From NCBI RefSeq assembly GCF_000633595.2, contig NZ_JIBU02000020.1, forward strand, positions 44,423 through 108,422: a stretch of DNA of 64,000 nt, read 5' to 3'. Origin of the DNA: Clostridium drakei. GTDB taxonomy: Bacteria; Bacillota; Clostridia; Clostridiales; Clostridiaceae. This document shows, one piece after another, positions 7,684 to 18,157 of this stretch. A model generated the notes under the pieces. That model worked only from the letters and a program-made list of their open reading frames with translations. It had not been told where the DNA came from and ran no database searches. The stretch's first letter is position 1. Every line of letters begins with the position of its first letter. Position numbers and translations under genes: made by a program.

Positions 7684-9255
7684 TTATAATGGTAATACAT
7701 CTGTTGCAATCATCGAAGTATTATATATTCCTGCAGATTTTATATCACCACCTCTATTATAGTTTTTTGAAGCGATAACCTTCTTTGTAATAGTTTTGCT
7801 ATTTGTAGCAGTAGAACTAATATTAACAAGTCGAACATTACCTCCTGCGTCTAAGAAATTATTATTGTAAAATAACATATCCCATAAGAACGCACTGACA
7901 GTGTTTGAAGCTAAATCATTTAATAAGGGCGACACTGTATTTAAAAATATATTTTTTTTAAATAAAATTGTTTTGCAATTTGCTCCACCTACTACTCCTG
8001 TTGCTGGGAAAACAAGTTGCATAAATACATTTGAATATTCACTATAAGTTTTTGTTGGAGATAATATAAGATTATTTCTAAATCTAAAGATTCCTACTAC
8101 TCCTATCATCTTTATTAATGTTGTTGAACCAGACACTCGATAATCAATTGTATTTCCCTCAAACTCAATCAAATTAGCACTGATACTATCAATTATGATT
8201 GGAATATATACAGAAGAATCAGAGCAGCTAAAACTATTTTCAATATATTTTAAAATACCTACATAGAATCCATTTCGAGTATCGGATGTACTATCAAATG
8301 GGCATTTTAAAATCTTCCCTGCACCTAGTATAGTAGCACGATTTTTTTCAAAAACTATTTCAGAAGTCATTAAACCATTAGAAGTTGAATTACTTACCTC
8401 TGAAAAATAAAGACATTTTCCTGTGTTGTTCTTAACTCGTATAGTGCCATTATTACCTCCGTTTGGCGAGTTATCACAAGTTATAAGCCAACCTATTGCA
8501 ACTTCAAAATAATTACCCTCAATTAGCACATTATCAAATCCATCTGCTACTTTTAGCAGTTCCCTGGTAGTTACATTATCAATAAACTTATTGTCCCATA
8601 TATGAATATTTGCAAATGATTCTGTTCCAACATTCGATGGTTTCATATAAATTTGATGGTCTAATGCTCTACCAAAAGTGCAATTATATATATCCACATT
8701 ATTTGAATCAACTCTTATACACTCTCCAGTGCTGTCGTGAATATATATATCGTGAATCTTTATATTATCGCCTCTAGTCCATATGTCAGCATAATTTATA
8801 AAATTAGTACTGGCATCTGGAATATTGCTCTGATTACCATTGATTGTTCCACCATATATTACATTATTGCCACCCAATCTAATAGTAGGATATTGTGTTT
8901 TATCATAATTTCTAGTTATAGTTGCACCATTTAAATCAACAACTAAATTTACTGGAATATTAATATATTGATTAATTACATACTCTTTTCCTCTTCTAAA
9001 TCGTAGAATATAACCATTTGATACAGCATAATTAGCCATATCATTAATTCCTTGTGCAATATCTGTACTAAAATATTGTGATTGTTCTGGATATACATAA
9101 CTGAAGTCTGATTGATTAGCCTTTTCTGATAACTGCAATTGTATTCTTTTTATTGGATAACTTATATCCTCCATAGAATCCACCCCTATACATACTATGA
9201 AGGCTTGTACTAATTGCACACATAATAGTAGAAAAAATATATTCTTATTCTTCAT
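7684..9255 (-). CDS. Right-handed parallel beta-helix protein, pectate-lyase-like fold
   Basis: A 523-residue protein with repeating short strands and many Asn and Gly turns (for example IYGGTINGNQ, IKIHDIYIHDS, VDIYNCTFG), as in pectate-lyase-like beta-helix proteins of phage tailspikes and exopolysaccharide loci. It probably acts on, or binds, the polymer made by this locus. Met1 at 9255 gives a hydrophobic N-terminus (about residues 6-24) that could be a signal peptide. ATG at 9174 (residue 28, MEDISYPIKRIQLQL) has the better ribosome binding site (AGGGGTGG), so the true start is uncertain. The C-terminus is truncated by an in-frame stop. Confidence 0.75.
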   Translation of the reverse strand: MKNKNIFFLLLCVQLVQAFIVCIGVDSMEDISYPIKRIQLQLSEKANQSDFSYVYPEQSQYFSTDIAQGINDMANYAVSNGYILRFRRGKEYVINQYINIPVNLVVDLNGATITRNYDKTQYPTIRLGGNNVIYGGTINGNQSNIPDASTNFINYADIWTRGDNIKIHDIYIHDSTGECIRVDSNNVDIYNCTFGRALDHQIYMKPSNVGTESFANIHIWDNKFIDNVTTRELLKVADGFDNVLIEGNYFEVAIGWLITCDNSPNGGNNGTIRVKNNTGKCLYFSEVSNSTSNGLMTSEIVFEKNRATILGAGKILKCPFDSTSDTRNGFYVGILKYIENSFSCSDSSVYIPIIIDSISANLIEFEGNTIDYRVSGSTTLIKMIGVVGIFRFRNNLILSPTKTYSEYSNVFMQLVFPATGVVGGANCKTILFKKNIFLNTVSPLLNDLASNTVSAFLWDMLFYNNNFLDAGGNVRLVNISSTATNSKTITKKVIASKNYNRGGDIKSAGIYNTSMIATDVLPL

Positions 9256-9276
9256 GTCATTACATCCATCACCTTT

Positions 9277-9411
9277 TTAATAAATATAGTTGTCCGTTTT
9301 TTCAATAAATACAAATACTGCATCATATCCTTGATCTATATATTTTTTAGCTATTTCTACTTTTTCCAATATCTCTTCTTCTAATCCTTTTGTATAACTT
9401 TTTCCTTTCAT
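9277..9411 (-). CDS. Small protein of 44 residues, function unknown
   Basis: A short frame starting 14 bases after the flippase stop. It encodes MKGKSYTKGLEEEILEKV, a charged amphipathic helix, then a hydrophobic VFVFIEK stretch. Codon use looks like that of its neighbours, but the ribosome binding site is weak, so translation would depend on the upstream gene. It may be a real small protein or the leftover 5' end of a larger gene. Confidence 0.4.
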   Translation of the reverse strand: MKGKSYTKGLEEEILEKVEIAKKYIDQGYDAVFVFIEKTDNYIY

Positions 9412-9425
9412 AAACACTTTTTATC

Positions 9426-10958
9426 TTATGCTAACTTCTTTTTAATAATTAATCTTTTAGCCATTCCAAAGACATATTGAAATTCAGTTGACCTGAAGCT
9501 AATTATAAGAAATATCACATTTGGAATTATGACACACACAATTATTTTACTTATGAAGCATATTACTCCGTATCCAGGTACCATACTACATACATAATAT
9601 GTTAAAGCTCCAACCAAGCAAATAACCACAGTATAAATCACAAGTTTAAAATAATAAATTAACTCACTTTTCTGAAAATAGTTTTTAAATAGAACATTCG
9701 TCTCCCATGGCATTTCTATAAAGAAGTAACTAATGATAGTAGAAATAATTACACCATTAATGCCTATCTTTGAAACAAGCACTATATTAAATATAAGATT
9801 AATACCACAACCTACTAATGGTCTAAATTTATCTTCCCACCACATACCATCTGCATCTTTATATGTCTGAACTATCTTTCTAATTAGAGTGATATAAAAA
9901 TATGCTACTAATAATATTACTGTTGTAAATTCTAGCATTAAACTACTTCCAACCCATATCATCATAAAAGGTTGATATAAGCATACCAAACATATAGAAC
10001 ACCATCCAACTATCCAGGCATTAATAAATGTTAACTTATTAAAATCTCTATAATTTTTTTCTTTTGTTTCAACAATAATACTATTGCCTATCCCTGCAGT
10101 TATCGCTCCATATATTAATGTCAAAAAAGCAGTTATTGCAGAAATAATATAACAATAATTCCCGTATATGCCAACTGTAGACAATCCCAAAAATGCAGAT
10201 ATTATTATATTATCTAAAGATGTTGAAACCGTATTGCCAATTTTCTGAAAAGCCAGCGCACCTACCCGTTTTGCAATAACAAGTGTAACAGCCTTATTTA
10301 ATATACCCCTACACCGATATTGTGGATATCTCCTATCCACTAATATTGAGCATATAATATTATCTGTAACAGTACAAACAATATTTGAAATTACATACAA
10401 AATGAAACTTTTAAATTCGATAAGTAATATTAGTTGAATTATGCTAATAACTATACGAACTGAAACACCAACCTTTTCAATTAGATCACTACGTTGATGG
10501 GCTGTTAACAATGATTTTTTATACGCAAATAGAAGATAGCTAATTGATGTATTTACTAGATATAAAAAATACAGAAAATATATATTAATATCTTTGGGGT
10601 ATGATCCACTGATTATATATTTAATAAATGGTAATAAACTTAATCCAACAAATAAAATTCCTACACCAATCAATCTATATATTTTTCTATATAGATTTAA
10701 CAGGGCACAAATTTCTTCTTCATTATCTTTAGCTATAGGTTCATACATACTAAAAATCATTGCAGTTCCAAAGCCTAATTCAGACAAATTTAATACCTGC
10801 AATATTGAAGCAAACAGACTATTTAATCCGAGATACTCTTCACCTAGAACCTTAATAATTATTGTCCTTATTATAAATGGAAATAAAATACTAACTATTC
10901 TATTTGCAATACCGTATATAATATTCCTTGAAGAATTTTTTGTTCTTTCAAACTTCAT
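9426..10958 (-). CDS. Polysaccharide flippase (Wzx-type)
   Basis: A 510-residue integral membrane protein with about 12-14 hydrophobic segments and an N-terminus (RNIIYGIANRIVSILFPFI) typical of MOP-superfamily polysaccharide exporters. It would flip the undecaprenyl-linked repeat unit across the membrane. It is near the distal end of the exopolysaccharide operon, downstream of glycosyltransferase and polymerase genes. Confidence 0.9.
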   Translation of the reverse strand: MKFERTKNSSRNIIYGIANRIVSILFPFIIRTIIIKVLGEEYLGLNSLFASILQVLNLSELGFGTAMIFSMYEPIAKDNEEEICALLNLYRKIYRLIGVGILFVGLSLLPFIKYIISGSYPKDINIYFLYFLYLVNTSISYLLFAYKKSLLTAHQRSDLIEKVGVSVRIVISIIQLILLIEFKSFILYVISNIVCTVTDNIICSILVDRRYPQYRCRGILNKAVTLVIAKRVGALAFQKIGNTVSTSLDNIIISAFLGLSTVGIYGNYCYIISAITAFLTLIYGAITAGIGNSIIVETKEKNYRDFNKLTFINAWIVGWCSICLVCLYQPFMMIWVGSSLMLEFTTVILLVAYFYITLIRKIVQTYKDADGMWWEDKFRPLVGCGINLIFNIVLVSKIGINGVIISTIISYFFIEMPWETNVLFKNYFQKSELIYYFKLVIYTVVICLVGALTYYVCSMVPGYGVICFISKIIVCVIIPNVIFLIISFRSTEFQYVFGMAKRLIIKKKLA

Positions 10959-11042
10959 ATAAACCTCATGTCCAATCCCTTAGAATTTATTCCTATTTTT
11001 TAGAGCTAAATTTATACTAAATAGCTAGCAGGTCTACCCTTT

Positions 11043-12176
11043 TTATAGGATTTGAGAAGTCCTATTTGTTACCATTCTTTTTAACCTAATTTGTTTCCTA
11101 ATGAAATCATACTCTTGCTTTTTTTTAGTTATCGAATTATTAATTCGCCGTTTATCGAATAACTTAACTATTAAATAGTTAATTGTAGCCATCAATTCAG
11201 GAAATTTATTAAATAATATGAAGTCCATTTTATGTAATCCTGATACTTTTGTATTCTTAATCAAAATTTCCAAATCATTTCTTATTTTTTCCTTATAAGA
11301 AATCATATATCTCCGCTTATTTTTAATTTTTGAGTATTTCAAACGAGCATAATAATTTAACATTAAAATATAGTATTTTGCCATACATTTATCTGATTTA
11401 TCAAATTCTTTATGGATTTTAAGATATTTGGCGAAATCCATATAAAATTCAAGAACATCAAGAGTTCTTTCTGTAAAAGAACTTGTACTAGAACTGGTAT
11501 TTCCTTTAAAATAAAAATACAAAACATTATCTATGGATACAAAAACTTTGCAATGTTTAAAAATATTTAGCATAAATCGGGTGTCCTCTCCATTACATCC
11601 CTTAAATCGCTCATCATTGATTACATCACGGCGGAATAATTTTGAATACACACTCCACCTAATAATATCTACATCAAAAAATTTTGAGTAAAGTTCTCGG
11701 CAATCGTCGGATATTATTTGACGTATTAAAGTATCATCTTTAACACTATTGCTTTCATATAATTCTAATACTTCGTCAAAATAGAATACTTTGCTTCTTG
11801 AATCTACAATATCTGCATTTTTCATAAGCATCGTATCTAATAATATCTCATACATTGTCGGTGCAATATAATCATCACTATCTACAAATCCAATAAATTC
11901 CCCTTTTGCAATACTTAATCCATAATTTCTTGCTGATGAGACACCTTGGTTTTTTTGCTTTACTAAAATAATACGTGGATCAAGCTTTTCATATTTCTTA
12001 CATATTAAATAGCTGCTGTCTTTAGACTCATCATCCACCAATATTATTTCAATATTTTTATAAGTTTGATTTATAATGCTATTCAAACATCTTTCCAAAT
12101 AATTCTCAACATTGTATACAGGCACAATTATACTTATTATACCTTGCAGAAAACAATTTTTGGTATTCTTGTTCAT
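11043..12176 (-). CDS. Family 2 glycosyltransferase
   Basis: A 377-residue protein with a GT-A domain at the N-terminus: IISIIVPVYNVENYLERCL, VDDESKDSS, and the metal-binding FVDSDDYI at about 113-120. The C-terminal third is basic and hydrophobic and may bind the membrane. It would add one sugar to the lipid-linked repeat unit from a nucleotide-sugar donor. The specificity cannot be read. Start at 12176 is preceded by GGGAGGT. Confidence 0.9.
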   Translation of the reverse strand: MNKNTKNCFLQGIISIIVPVYNVENYLERCLNSIINQTYKNIEIILVDDESKDSSYLICKKYEKLDPRIILVKQKNQGVSSARNYGLSIAKGEFIGFVDSDDYIAPTMYEILLDTMLMKNADIVDSRSKVFYFDEVLELYESNSVKDDTLIRQIISDDCRELYSKFFDVDIIRWSVYSKLFRRDVINDERFKGCNGEDTRFMLNIFKHCKVFVSIDNVLYFYFKGNTSSSTSSFTERTLDVLEFYMDFAKYLKIHKEFDKSDKCMAKYYILMLNYYARLKYSKIKNKRRYMISYKEKIRNDLEILIKNTKVSGLHKMDFILFNKFPELMATINYLIVKLFDKRRINNSITKKKQEYDFIRKQIRLKRMVTNRTSQIL

Positions 12177-12410
12177 TTGAACCTCCCTATCAATTTTCTT
12201 TACTTAATCAAGATTTGAAAATTGTACTTTCTTCTTATTCTAATAATAAATCTCAAAGACCTATTAATATAACTCACTTTCCGCACTCATTTTATAGTTT
12301 TCTAATGAATTATTACCAAAATTTTTTAAATATCTTTCAAACCCTTTATGTAAAAAGTATAATAGCATTTAAAATTCTCTAGTAAGCTTCTCGGTTATCA
12401 ATGTTTTTAA

Positions 12411-13205
12411 CTAGTTATTTTTAACAATACTGATAGGAATTTGTCCCCATTGTGCAGCTACTTCTGAAAAAGAACTATAATAACTACCAATAATCTTATC
12501 TGTTTTAGATAAACATAGTAAATCGATTAAAGCACAGATAATACCTTCACTTGAATTCCGATTCAATACTTTCTTTCCTTGGGTTATAACTCTGCCCTCA
12601 AACTCTTTGCATAATAATTTTTCTTCATCTAACGAATCGGTAGATAAAAAGAACTTAACATTGGGATTATTATCAATTTCATTTTTCATTTGCTTTATAA
12701 ATCCTTGTGAAGAACTAGTTTGAATTGCATTAATGTTATCTGATCGTCTAATATGTACACCTATTATTTTTCCATTACTAAAGTTATAAATTTTGTTTAC
12801 TTTATCCAATACACTATCTAAAGGTTTATATATACCAAAATTTAATTTGGTGTAAAATTGATGACCTGTTGCAATATAAACTTTATCATTTTCCTTTATT
12901 CCATTAAATGCGTTCCTAGGCAATAAAAGACCTTGCCTCAAGTTCTTAACACTTTTATCATCAAGATATAACTTTGAAGTAATTCTCTGATAAAAATGGC
13001 TTATTTGATCCATTTGTTTAATATCTTTCAATGGTATGCTTTCTAATGGTTTAAATAATTCATAAAACGAACAATTCAACTCTTTATTTTTTTTCCAACT
13101 TATAATTATATTTGATGATAAATTATAGTCATTGTTTAATTCTATCATTGAGCTAATTGCTCTCAATCTATTACATAACCCACCAGTAGGTTCAAAACAT
13201 ATCAT
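12411..13205 (-). CDS. Putative fucosyltransferase-like glycosyltransferase
   Basis: A 264-residue protein beginning MICFEPTGGLCNRLRAISSM and containing VHIRRSDN (about 148-155). These match the GGLxNRL and HxRRxD signatures of GT-B fucosyltransferase-like enzymes (GT11/GT23/O-fucosyltransferase group). The locus makes GDP-fucose, so fucose transfer is a sensible role but remains an inference. ATG follows GGAGGAG. The 234-base gap downstream holds no readable gene. Confidence 0.7.
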   Translation of the reverse strand: MICFEPTGGLCNRLRAISSMIELNNDYNLSSNIIISWKKNKELNCSFYELFKPLESIPLKDIKQMDQISHFYQRITSKLYLDDKSVKNLRQGLLLPRNAFNGIKENDKVYIATGHQFYTKLNFGIYKPLDSVLDKVNKIYNFSNGKIIGVHIRRSDNINAIQTSSSQGFIKQMKNEIDNNPNVKFFLSTDSLDEEKLLCKEFEGRVITQGKKVLNRNSSEGIICALIDLLCLSKTDKIIGSYYSSFSEVAAQWGQIPISIVKNN

Positions 13206-13356
13206 GATTTATTCTCCTCCAATTAAAAAAATATATAAATAAACTATACGTTTAAACATGTCATTAGTAATGTTTGCTAATATTATTTTCTTTACAAATA
13301 ACTGAATACCTATATTCGAAACTCTTGTATACTATTACATATTATCAATTCATATT

Positions 13357-14646
13357 TCATTCATATTGTTTCATTGTCTTAAAATATCTGATACTTGAAG
13401 TTTCAGATATTTTAATCACTAACCATAATACAACAAATAAAACGAGTGTCTGATAATTAAATGCACCCAACGACCTCTCTGTAAGAGAATACACTGCAAA
13501 GTACAAAATATATATACAAATAAAAAATCGTTCTGGTGATGATGACATATTGCGAGTATGTGCACATATTTTGTAGATCATTAATAAAAAAACAACTACA
13601 CCTACTATTCCAATACTCATCCATAATTCTATTAAACCATTATGACTTCCAACTGGAATTCCACCCAATACCAAATTATATTGCCTGCAAATTTTGAGAA
13701 AAATATCATTATTAACATCCCATGCCGTTCCATATCCATAACCAAACCATTTATTTCCTAACATCATTTCACTTGTTATTATATTCCATATTGGTAATCT
13801 TCCTGTTAACGTAATATTTCTTCCAAAAGTTTGTAAAACACCATTAAATATACTCAAACAATACACTACAATAGACCCAAACACTACATTAATTAGTAGA
13901 TACATTTTTCCTAAACTTACTGTTGAATTTCTATGATCAATTACTATCATAATTACAAATGGCAATATCATACAAACAATGGCGCCTACCGCTTTACATA
14001 AAATAATTAAATAAAACTGAATTATTATAAACAATACATACTTAAGAATTCCTTTTTGTTTATTAGTCATTAACCAACGAATTTTTGATAATGTTATTAA
14101 TATGCTAAAAGTTAATTCCCCCGCCATATTATTCTTTGTTGAGAAAATTCCTACTAATGCACCTGAGTTATCATACGCCACCCCTTTAAATGCCAACATC
14201 ATAATAAATATCAAAATCAATATTATGAATTGTGCATTAATAGTATAATCGAGCAATTTATTAAGGGATAGTTTATTTGCTAAATAATTTGCATATAAAA
14301 TCGTCACCAATAATTCAAAGCAATTCTTAACTGTAGTTGTATAATCGGATGTAACAGTCAAAGATATAGCCAATAATGCAGAATAAAATATAGCAATATA
14401 TATAGATTTAGAATATACTTTGTATATAGATTTAGAATATACTTTCAAATTTTCAAACTTATATTGTACCAGAAGTTCAATACCTATAATTGAGTATACA
14501 ATGATACTAAAGATAGTTTCAGCATGAGCACCCAAAACCACATCTCCAAATCGTCCTACCCCTCCCATAAACTTTACAAGAACTACAATATTCAAAATAG
14601 ATATGGCATTTAGTTTTGATAAGTTTTTTTTGCAATAATACTCCAT
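13357..14646 (-). CDS. Polysaccharide polymerase (Wzy / O-antigen ligase-like)
   Basis: A 429-residue protein with about ten to twelve membrane segments and a long extracytoplasmic loop (NKWFGYGYGTAWDVNNDIF region), the usual architecture of Wzy polymerases. It would join repeat units on the outer face. There is an in-frame 24-bp duplication that repeats KVYSKSIY near residues 68-83, next to the third membrane helix. Confidence 0.82.
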   Translation of the reverse strand: MEYYCKKNLSKLNAISILNIVVLVKFMGGVGRFGDVVLGAHAETIFSIIVYSIIGIELLVQYKFENLKVYSKSIYKVYSKSIYIAIFYSALLAISLTVTSDYTTTVKNCFELLVTILYANYLANKLSLNKLLDYTINAQFIILILIFIMMLAFKGVAYDNSGALVGIFSTKNNMAGELTFSILITLSKIRWLMTNKQKGILKYVLFIIIQFYLIILCKAVGAIVCMILPFVIMIVIDHRNSTVSLGKMYLLINVVFGSIVVYCLSIFNGVLQTFGRNITLTGRLPIWNIITSEMMLGNKWFGYGYGTAWDVNNDIFLKICRQYNLVLGGIPVGSHNGLIELWMSIGIVGVVVFLLMIYKICAHTRNMSSSPERFFICIYILYFAVYSLTERSLGAFNYQTLVLFVVLWLVIKISETSSIRYFKTMKQYE

Positions 14647-14678
14647 AATAATCTATTAACCGCCCCTTTTCTTCAATT

Positions 14679-15755
14679 TTATTTTTTATCTAGTAACGAT
14701 TGATATAATACATGATATTGCTGCTTAATAATATCTGGTGCATATTTCTTCATTACATAATTATTTACTTTCTCGCCAATTGAATCAAATCTCTCACGGT
14801 CATATAAAAACAGATTATATACATCTTGAATTTTTTGAATTATCATTTTTAAATGTTCCTCATCGTTTTGGTAGTCGTAACCATAAAACAATGACTTATC
14901 AGAAATGTCATTAAGTGTTCCTATATTAGGACAAATTACAGTATGTTTATACGAAAATGCCAGAATTGCAACTCCTGAATTTAACGAGGTCTTAACATTA
15001 TATGGTATTAACAATATATTTGAACTTTTAATTAAAGAAAACATTTCTTCATTTTCAATAAACCTCAAAACTAATTTTATATTATCTAGTTCCTTGCAAT
15101 CTCTTCTGATGCTATCAAGATATTCTTTCTTACCTCCACCAGCAATTACAAATACAATTTTTTTATCTTTAAAATACTTTGCTGCTTCAATGATTAATTC
15201 TATATTTTTATAAGGTCTAATAGCTCCCACAAATAAAATTACAAATGTATCTTTATTAATATTTAATTGCATTCTAAAATCAACTTTTTTATCAATGTAT
15301 GAACCTTTATAAGTTACATGAGGTATGATATGAAGTTTGTTCTTTAATTCATTATCATTTACATATTCAGATAACACTTGATACGTATCACTAGATAGTC
15401 CAACTATAGCGTCACTTTTTTTACAAAGAAATCGAATAAAAAATTTCATTAATCGTTCATTTTTCACTTCATGTGGCATTTTATTGTGACAGGTAAAAAT
15501 AATTTTAATATGAAGTAATTTTAATAACATTATAAGCATCGTTCTTTTTACAAACATCATATATGGTTCATTATCCAAATTTTCATACCAATTTAAATTT
15601 ACAACTTTAAGTGCCAACATTGATTTTATCGATTTTAAAGCATCTTGTAAATCGCATACATCATACCCCGCATCTTCAATACACTTTGCAACAATTTTTA
15701 TATACAAATTTGAATCATTTCTAAGAGGAAATATAGCAGTTTTCATTGCATTCAC
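14679..15755 (-). CDS. Glycosyltransferase, GT4-like
   Basis: A 358-residue GT-B type enzyme. The C-terminal half shows VILFVGAIRPYKNIELIIEA and later a donor-site region (SSNILLIPYN, SGVAILAFSY). The N-terminal half has HIKIIFTCHNKMPHE, as in family 4-like enzymes. It is part of the repeat-unit assembly set. ATG at 15755 is 5 bases after AAAGG; ATG at 15746 is an alternative. Confidence 0.82.
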   Translation of the reverse strand: MNAMKTAIFPLRNDSNLYIKIVAKCIEDAGYDVCDLQDALKSIKSMLALKVVNLNWYENLDNEPYMMFVKRTMLIMLLKLLHIKIIFTCHNKMPHEVKNERLMKFFIRFLCKKSDAIVGLSSDTYQVLSEYVNDNELKNKLHIIPHVTYKGSYIDKKVDFRMQLNINKDTFVILFVGAIRPYKNIELIIEAAKYFKDKKIVFVIAGGGKKEYLDSIRRDCKELDNIKLVLRFIENEEMFSLIKSSNILLIPYNVKTSLNSGVAILAFSYKHTVICPNIGTLNDISDKSLFYGYDYQNDEEHLKMIIQKIQDVYNLFLYDRERFDSIGEKVNNYVMKKYAPDIIKQQYHVLYQSLLDKK

Positions 15756-15778
15756 GCCTTTCCAGAATATTGGTTCAC

Positions 15779-16939
15779 TTATCCTCTCACACAGTTGTTA
15801 TCTAAGAAATGTTTTTCTGTTTTACTTATATCATTAAACATTTCAATATATTTATCTACTATACTATCCCAGTTAAATTCATCAAAAATCTTCTTATTAG
15901 CTAGCTCACCCATATCTTCATTATCTTCTTTCATAATTCTATTAACCCATGTACTACACTCTAAGTTATCTATAATTATGCCATTTACATTATTATCTAT
16001 AATAAAATTTGGTCCAGGTGCTTTTACTGCAATAACTTTACACTTATTATACATAGCTTCTAGTATACTCATTCCAAATATCTCTCTAGTATTAAAATTT
16101 AAAAATATATCACTTGCCCTGTAATAATTATGAATTTTATTGTTTTCTATTTTGTCTATAATCTTTATATTACTAGTTAAATTATATTTGTCTATTCGTT
16201 TTATAACTATATCTTTCATTGAGCCTGTTCCAACCATAATTAAATAGTAGTTAGTTGATTTATTATTTAATTCTTTCATGATTTTTATCGCTTGCAGTGG
16301 ATTTTTATACTCTTCTAGTCTACCTACAAATATTAGTATTTTTTTATCCCTAGGTAACTTTAATTCTTCCCTTAACTCATTTTTATTTTTCTTAATATCT
16401 GGTATTATATTCAAATCAAGTCCAACGGAAATTACTCGAACTTTTTCTATACCTTTACTTTTCAAAACATTTTTTACTTCTACAGTTTTAGCTACAACTA
16501 TATTTCTTTTTAAATATCTTATATTACGTTCTGATATAAGATCTATAATTCTCCTCTTAAATTTATTATTTGTATCACTATATATAGTCCCTACATAATT
16601 ATATATAGGAATACTTTTTCTTTTACAAAATTTAAGAAAACTTGGAACCATAAACTGATTATCACTTAGCAAATGAACAACATCTATATTATAATCTAAT
16701 ATAAACTTAGGATTTATAATTCCATGATTTCCAAGCTTTATTGCTGGAATATATATAATTCTAATCCCATCACTAATATTATTAATAATAACTTTCTTAT
16801 TTTTTGACGTATTTAAGAAGAATATATCCGTTTCTATTCCTTTCTTAAGTAACGCCTTTGCCAACCCTAACTCTTGAATATTATAGTATCCTATTTTTCC
16901 TGAGTTACCAACATATAATCTAATAATACCCAACTTCAT
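15779..16939 (-). CDS. Family 4 glycosyltransferase
   Basis: A 386-residue GT-B enzyme with KKILIFVGRLEEYKNPLQAI in the middle and the donor-binding EIFGMSILEAMYNKCKVIAV segment with the E-x7-E motif of GT4 enzymes. It retains the stereochemistry of a nucleotide-sugar donor; the sugar is unknown. It lies in a tight series of same-strand transferase genes. Confidence 0.87.
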   Translation of the reverse strand: MKLGIIRLYVGNSGKIGYYNIQELGLAKALLKKGIETDIFFLNTSKNKKVIINNISDGIRIIYIPAIKLGNHGIINPKFILDYNIDVVHLLSDNQFMVPSFLKFCKRKSIPIYNYVGTIYSDTNNKFKRRIIDLISERNIRYLKRNIVVAKTVEVKNVLKSKGIEKVRVISVGLDLNIIPDIKKNKNELREELKLPRDKKILIFVGRLEEYKNPLQAIKIMKELNNKSTNYYLIMVGTGSMKDIVIKRIDKYNLTSNIKIIDKIENNKIHNYYRASDIFLNFNTREIFGMSILEAMYNKCKVIAVKAPGPNFIIDNNVNGIIIDNLECSTWVNRIMKEDNEDMGELANKKIFDEFNWDSIVDKYIEMFNDISKTEKHFLDNNCVRG

Positions 16940-16964
16940 AAAATTACCCCATCTTATAATTTAT

Positions 16965-18131
16965 TTATAAATTTTTGTATATCTTTTCTAACATCCTATA
17001 ATTTTTATTTACGCTATACTTTCTTTCATATTCATTTAAGGCATTATTAATATACATGTTTAATTTATCTATGTTCTGAAAAGACTTCAGAACTTCTTTT
17101 ATACTACTATTAGTAAAATCATGAACTATTCCATAAGTTTTATCTTTAAGCAATCCCCCTACATTACCTATATTGCTCCCAATTATAGGAACACCTTGTG
17201 ATAATGCTTCAATAATTACCATTGGAAATCCCTCATACCATTGTGATGGAATTATCAAAGCTTTTGCCTTTGAAAGAATTTTCATTGCATCTTCTTTCTT
17301 CCTTGTTCCTAAGAATTCAATATTACTGATATTGTTATTAGTTATAAACTCTCTTAAATACCCTTCTTCTGTTCCAGCTCCAACAATAACTAGTGTCTCA
17401 TCTTTTATCTCTTTCCAAGTATTTAACAACAAATGAATTCCTTTAATACTTTCTATTCTACCAAGAAACATAAAATATTCTCTATCTTTTACTGGAATAA
17501 TGTCTAAATTAGTTTTTTCAGTAAAATTAGACTTAATAACTATTTTATTTTTAGGTATTAACGCTTCAAGTTTTCTCTTATTAAACTTTGTTAAAGCTAT
17601 ATACGTATCCACTTTGTCATAACTACCAATAATCCTATTTATCTTCAACATAAGCACAACTGCTAATGTTTGAATTTTGGAATTTCTATAGCACTTATTT
17701 TTAATAGCACACTTAAGACCCTTACTTATACACTCCTCACATATCTTACCATTACAAGTAAAGGTGGCTCCTGGACAAAGTAATCTAAAATTATGAACAG
17801 TTTGCACTATTTTGCAACCACAATCTTTTGCTGCTTTATAAACTGAAGGACTTATTAAAGGTAAAGTATTATGCACATGAACTATATCTATCTCATTCTC
17901 CCTAATTACTTTTTTTACTTCCCTAACAGTCTTAAAAGAATATATAGTTTCAAATGGTAACTTTATCTTTTCCAAAATCCCACTTTTCTTTATTTCCTCA
18001 TTATGTCTTGTATACATAAATACTTCATGCCCATTATCCTCAAGCATCTTCTTTTCATTAGCAACTACAGTATCCTCTCCTCCAGAAACTTGATAATAAT
18101 TATGGACTATTAATACTCTTTCTTTATCCAT
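16965..18131 (-). CDS. Family 4 glycosyltransferase with cysteine cluster
   Basis: A 388-residue GT4 enzyme starting MDKERVLIVHNYYQVSGGED. It has the mid-domain FMFLGRIESIKGIHLLL and donor motif EGFPMVIIEALSQGVPII. A Cys-rich insert (CPGATFTCNGKICEECISK, then CAIKNKCYRNSK) at about residues 112-145 is seen in one subgroup of Firmicutes GT4 enzymes and may bind a metal. The substrate is unknown. Confidence 0.87.
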   Translation of the reverse strand: MDKERVLIVHNYYQVSGGEDTVVANEKKMLEDNGHEVFMYTRHNEEIKKSGILEKIKLPFETIYSFKTVREVKKVIRENEIDIVHVHNTLPLISPSVYKAAKDCGCKIVQTVHNFRLLCPGATFTCNGKICEECISKGLKCAIKNKCYRNSKIQTLAVVLMLKINRIIGSYDKVDTYIALTKFNKRKLEALIPKNKIVIKSNFTEKTNLDIIPVKDREYFMFLGRIESIKGIHLLLNTWKEIKDETLVIVGAGTEEGYLREFITNNNISNIEFLGTRKKEDAMKILSKAKALIIPSQWYEGFPMVIIEALSQGVPIIGSNIGNVGGLLKDKTYGIVHDFTNSSIKEVLKSFQNIDKLNMYINNALNEYERKYSVNKNYRMLEKIYKNL

Positions 18132-18157
18132 TATCCATGTAGTCCTTTCACCAAAAC

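Noticed and set aside
10594..10962. 122-codon plus-strand frame opposite the flippase gene
   Set aside because: It mirrors the coding strand of a clear membrane protein and has no independent signals.
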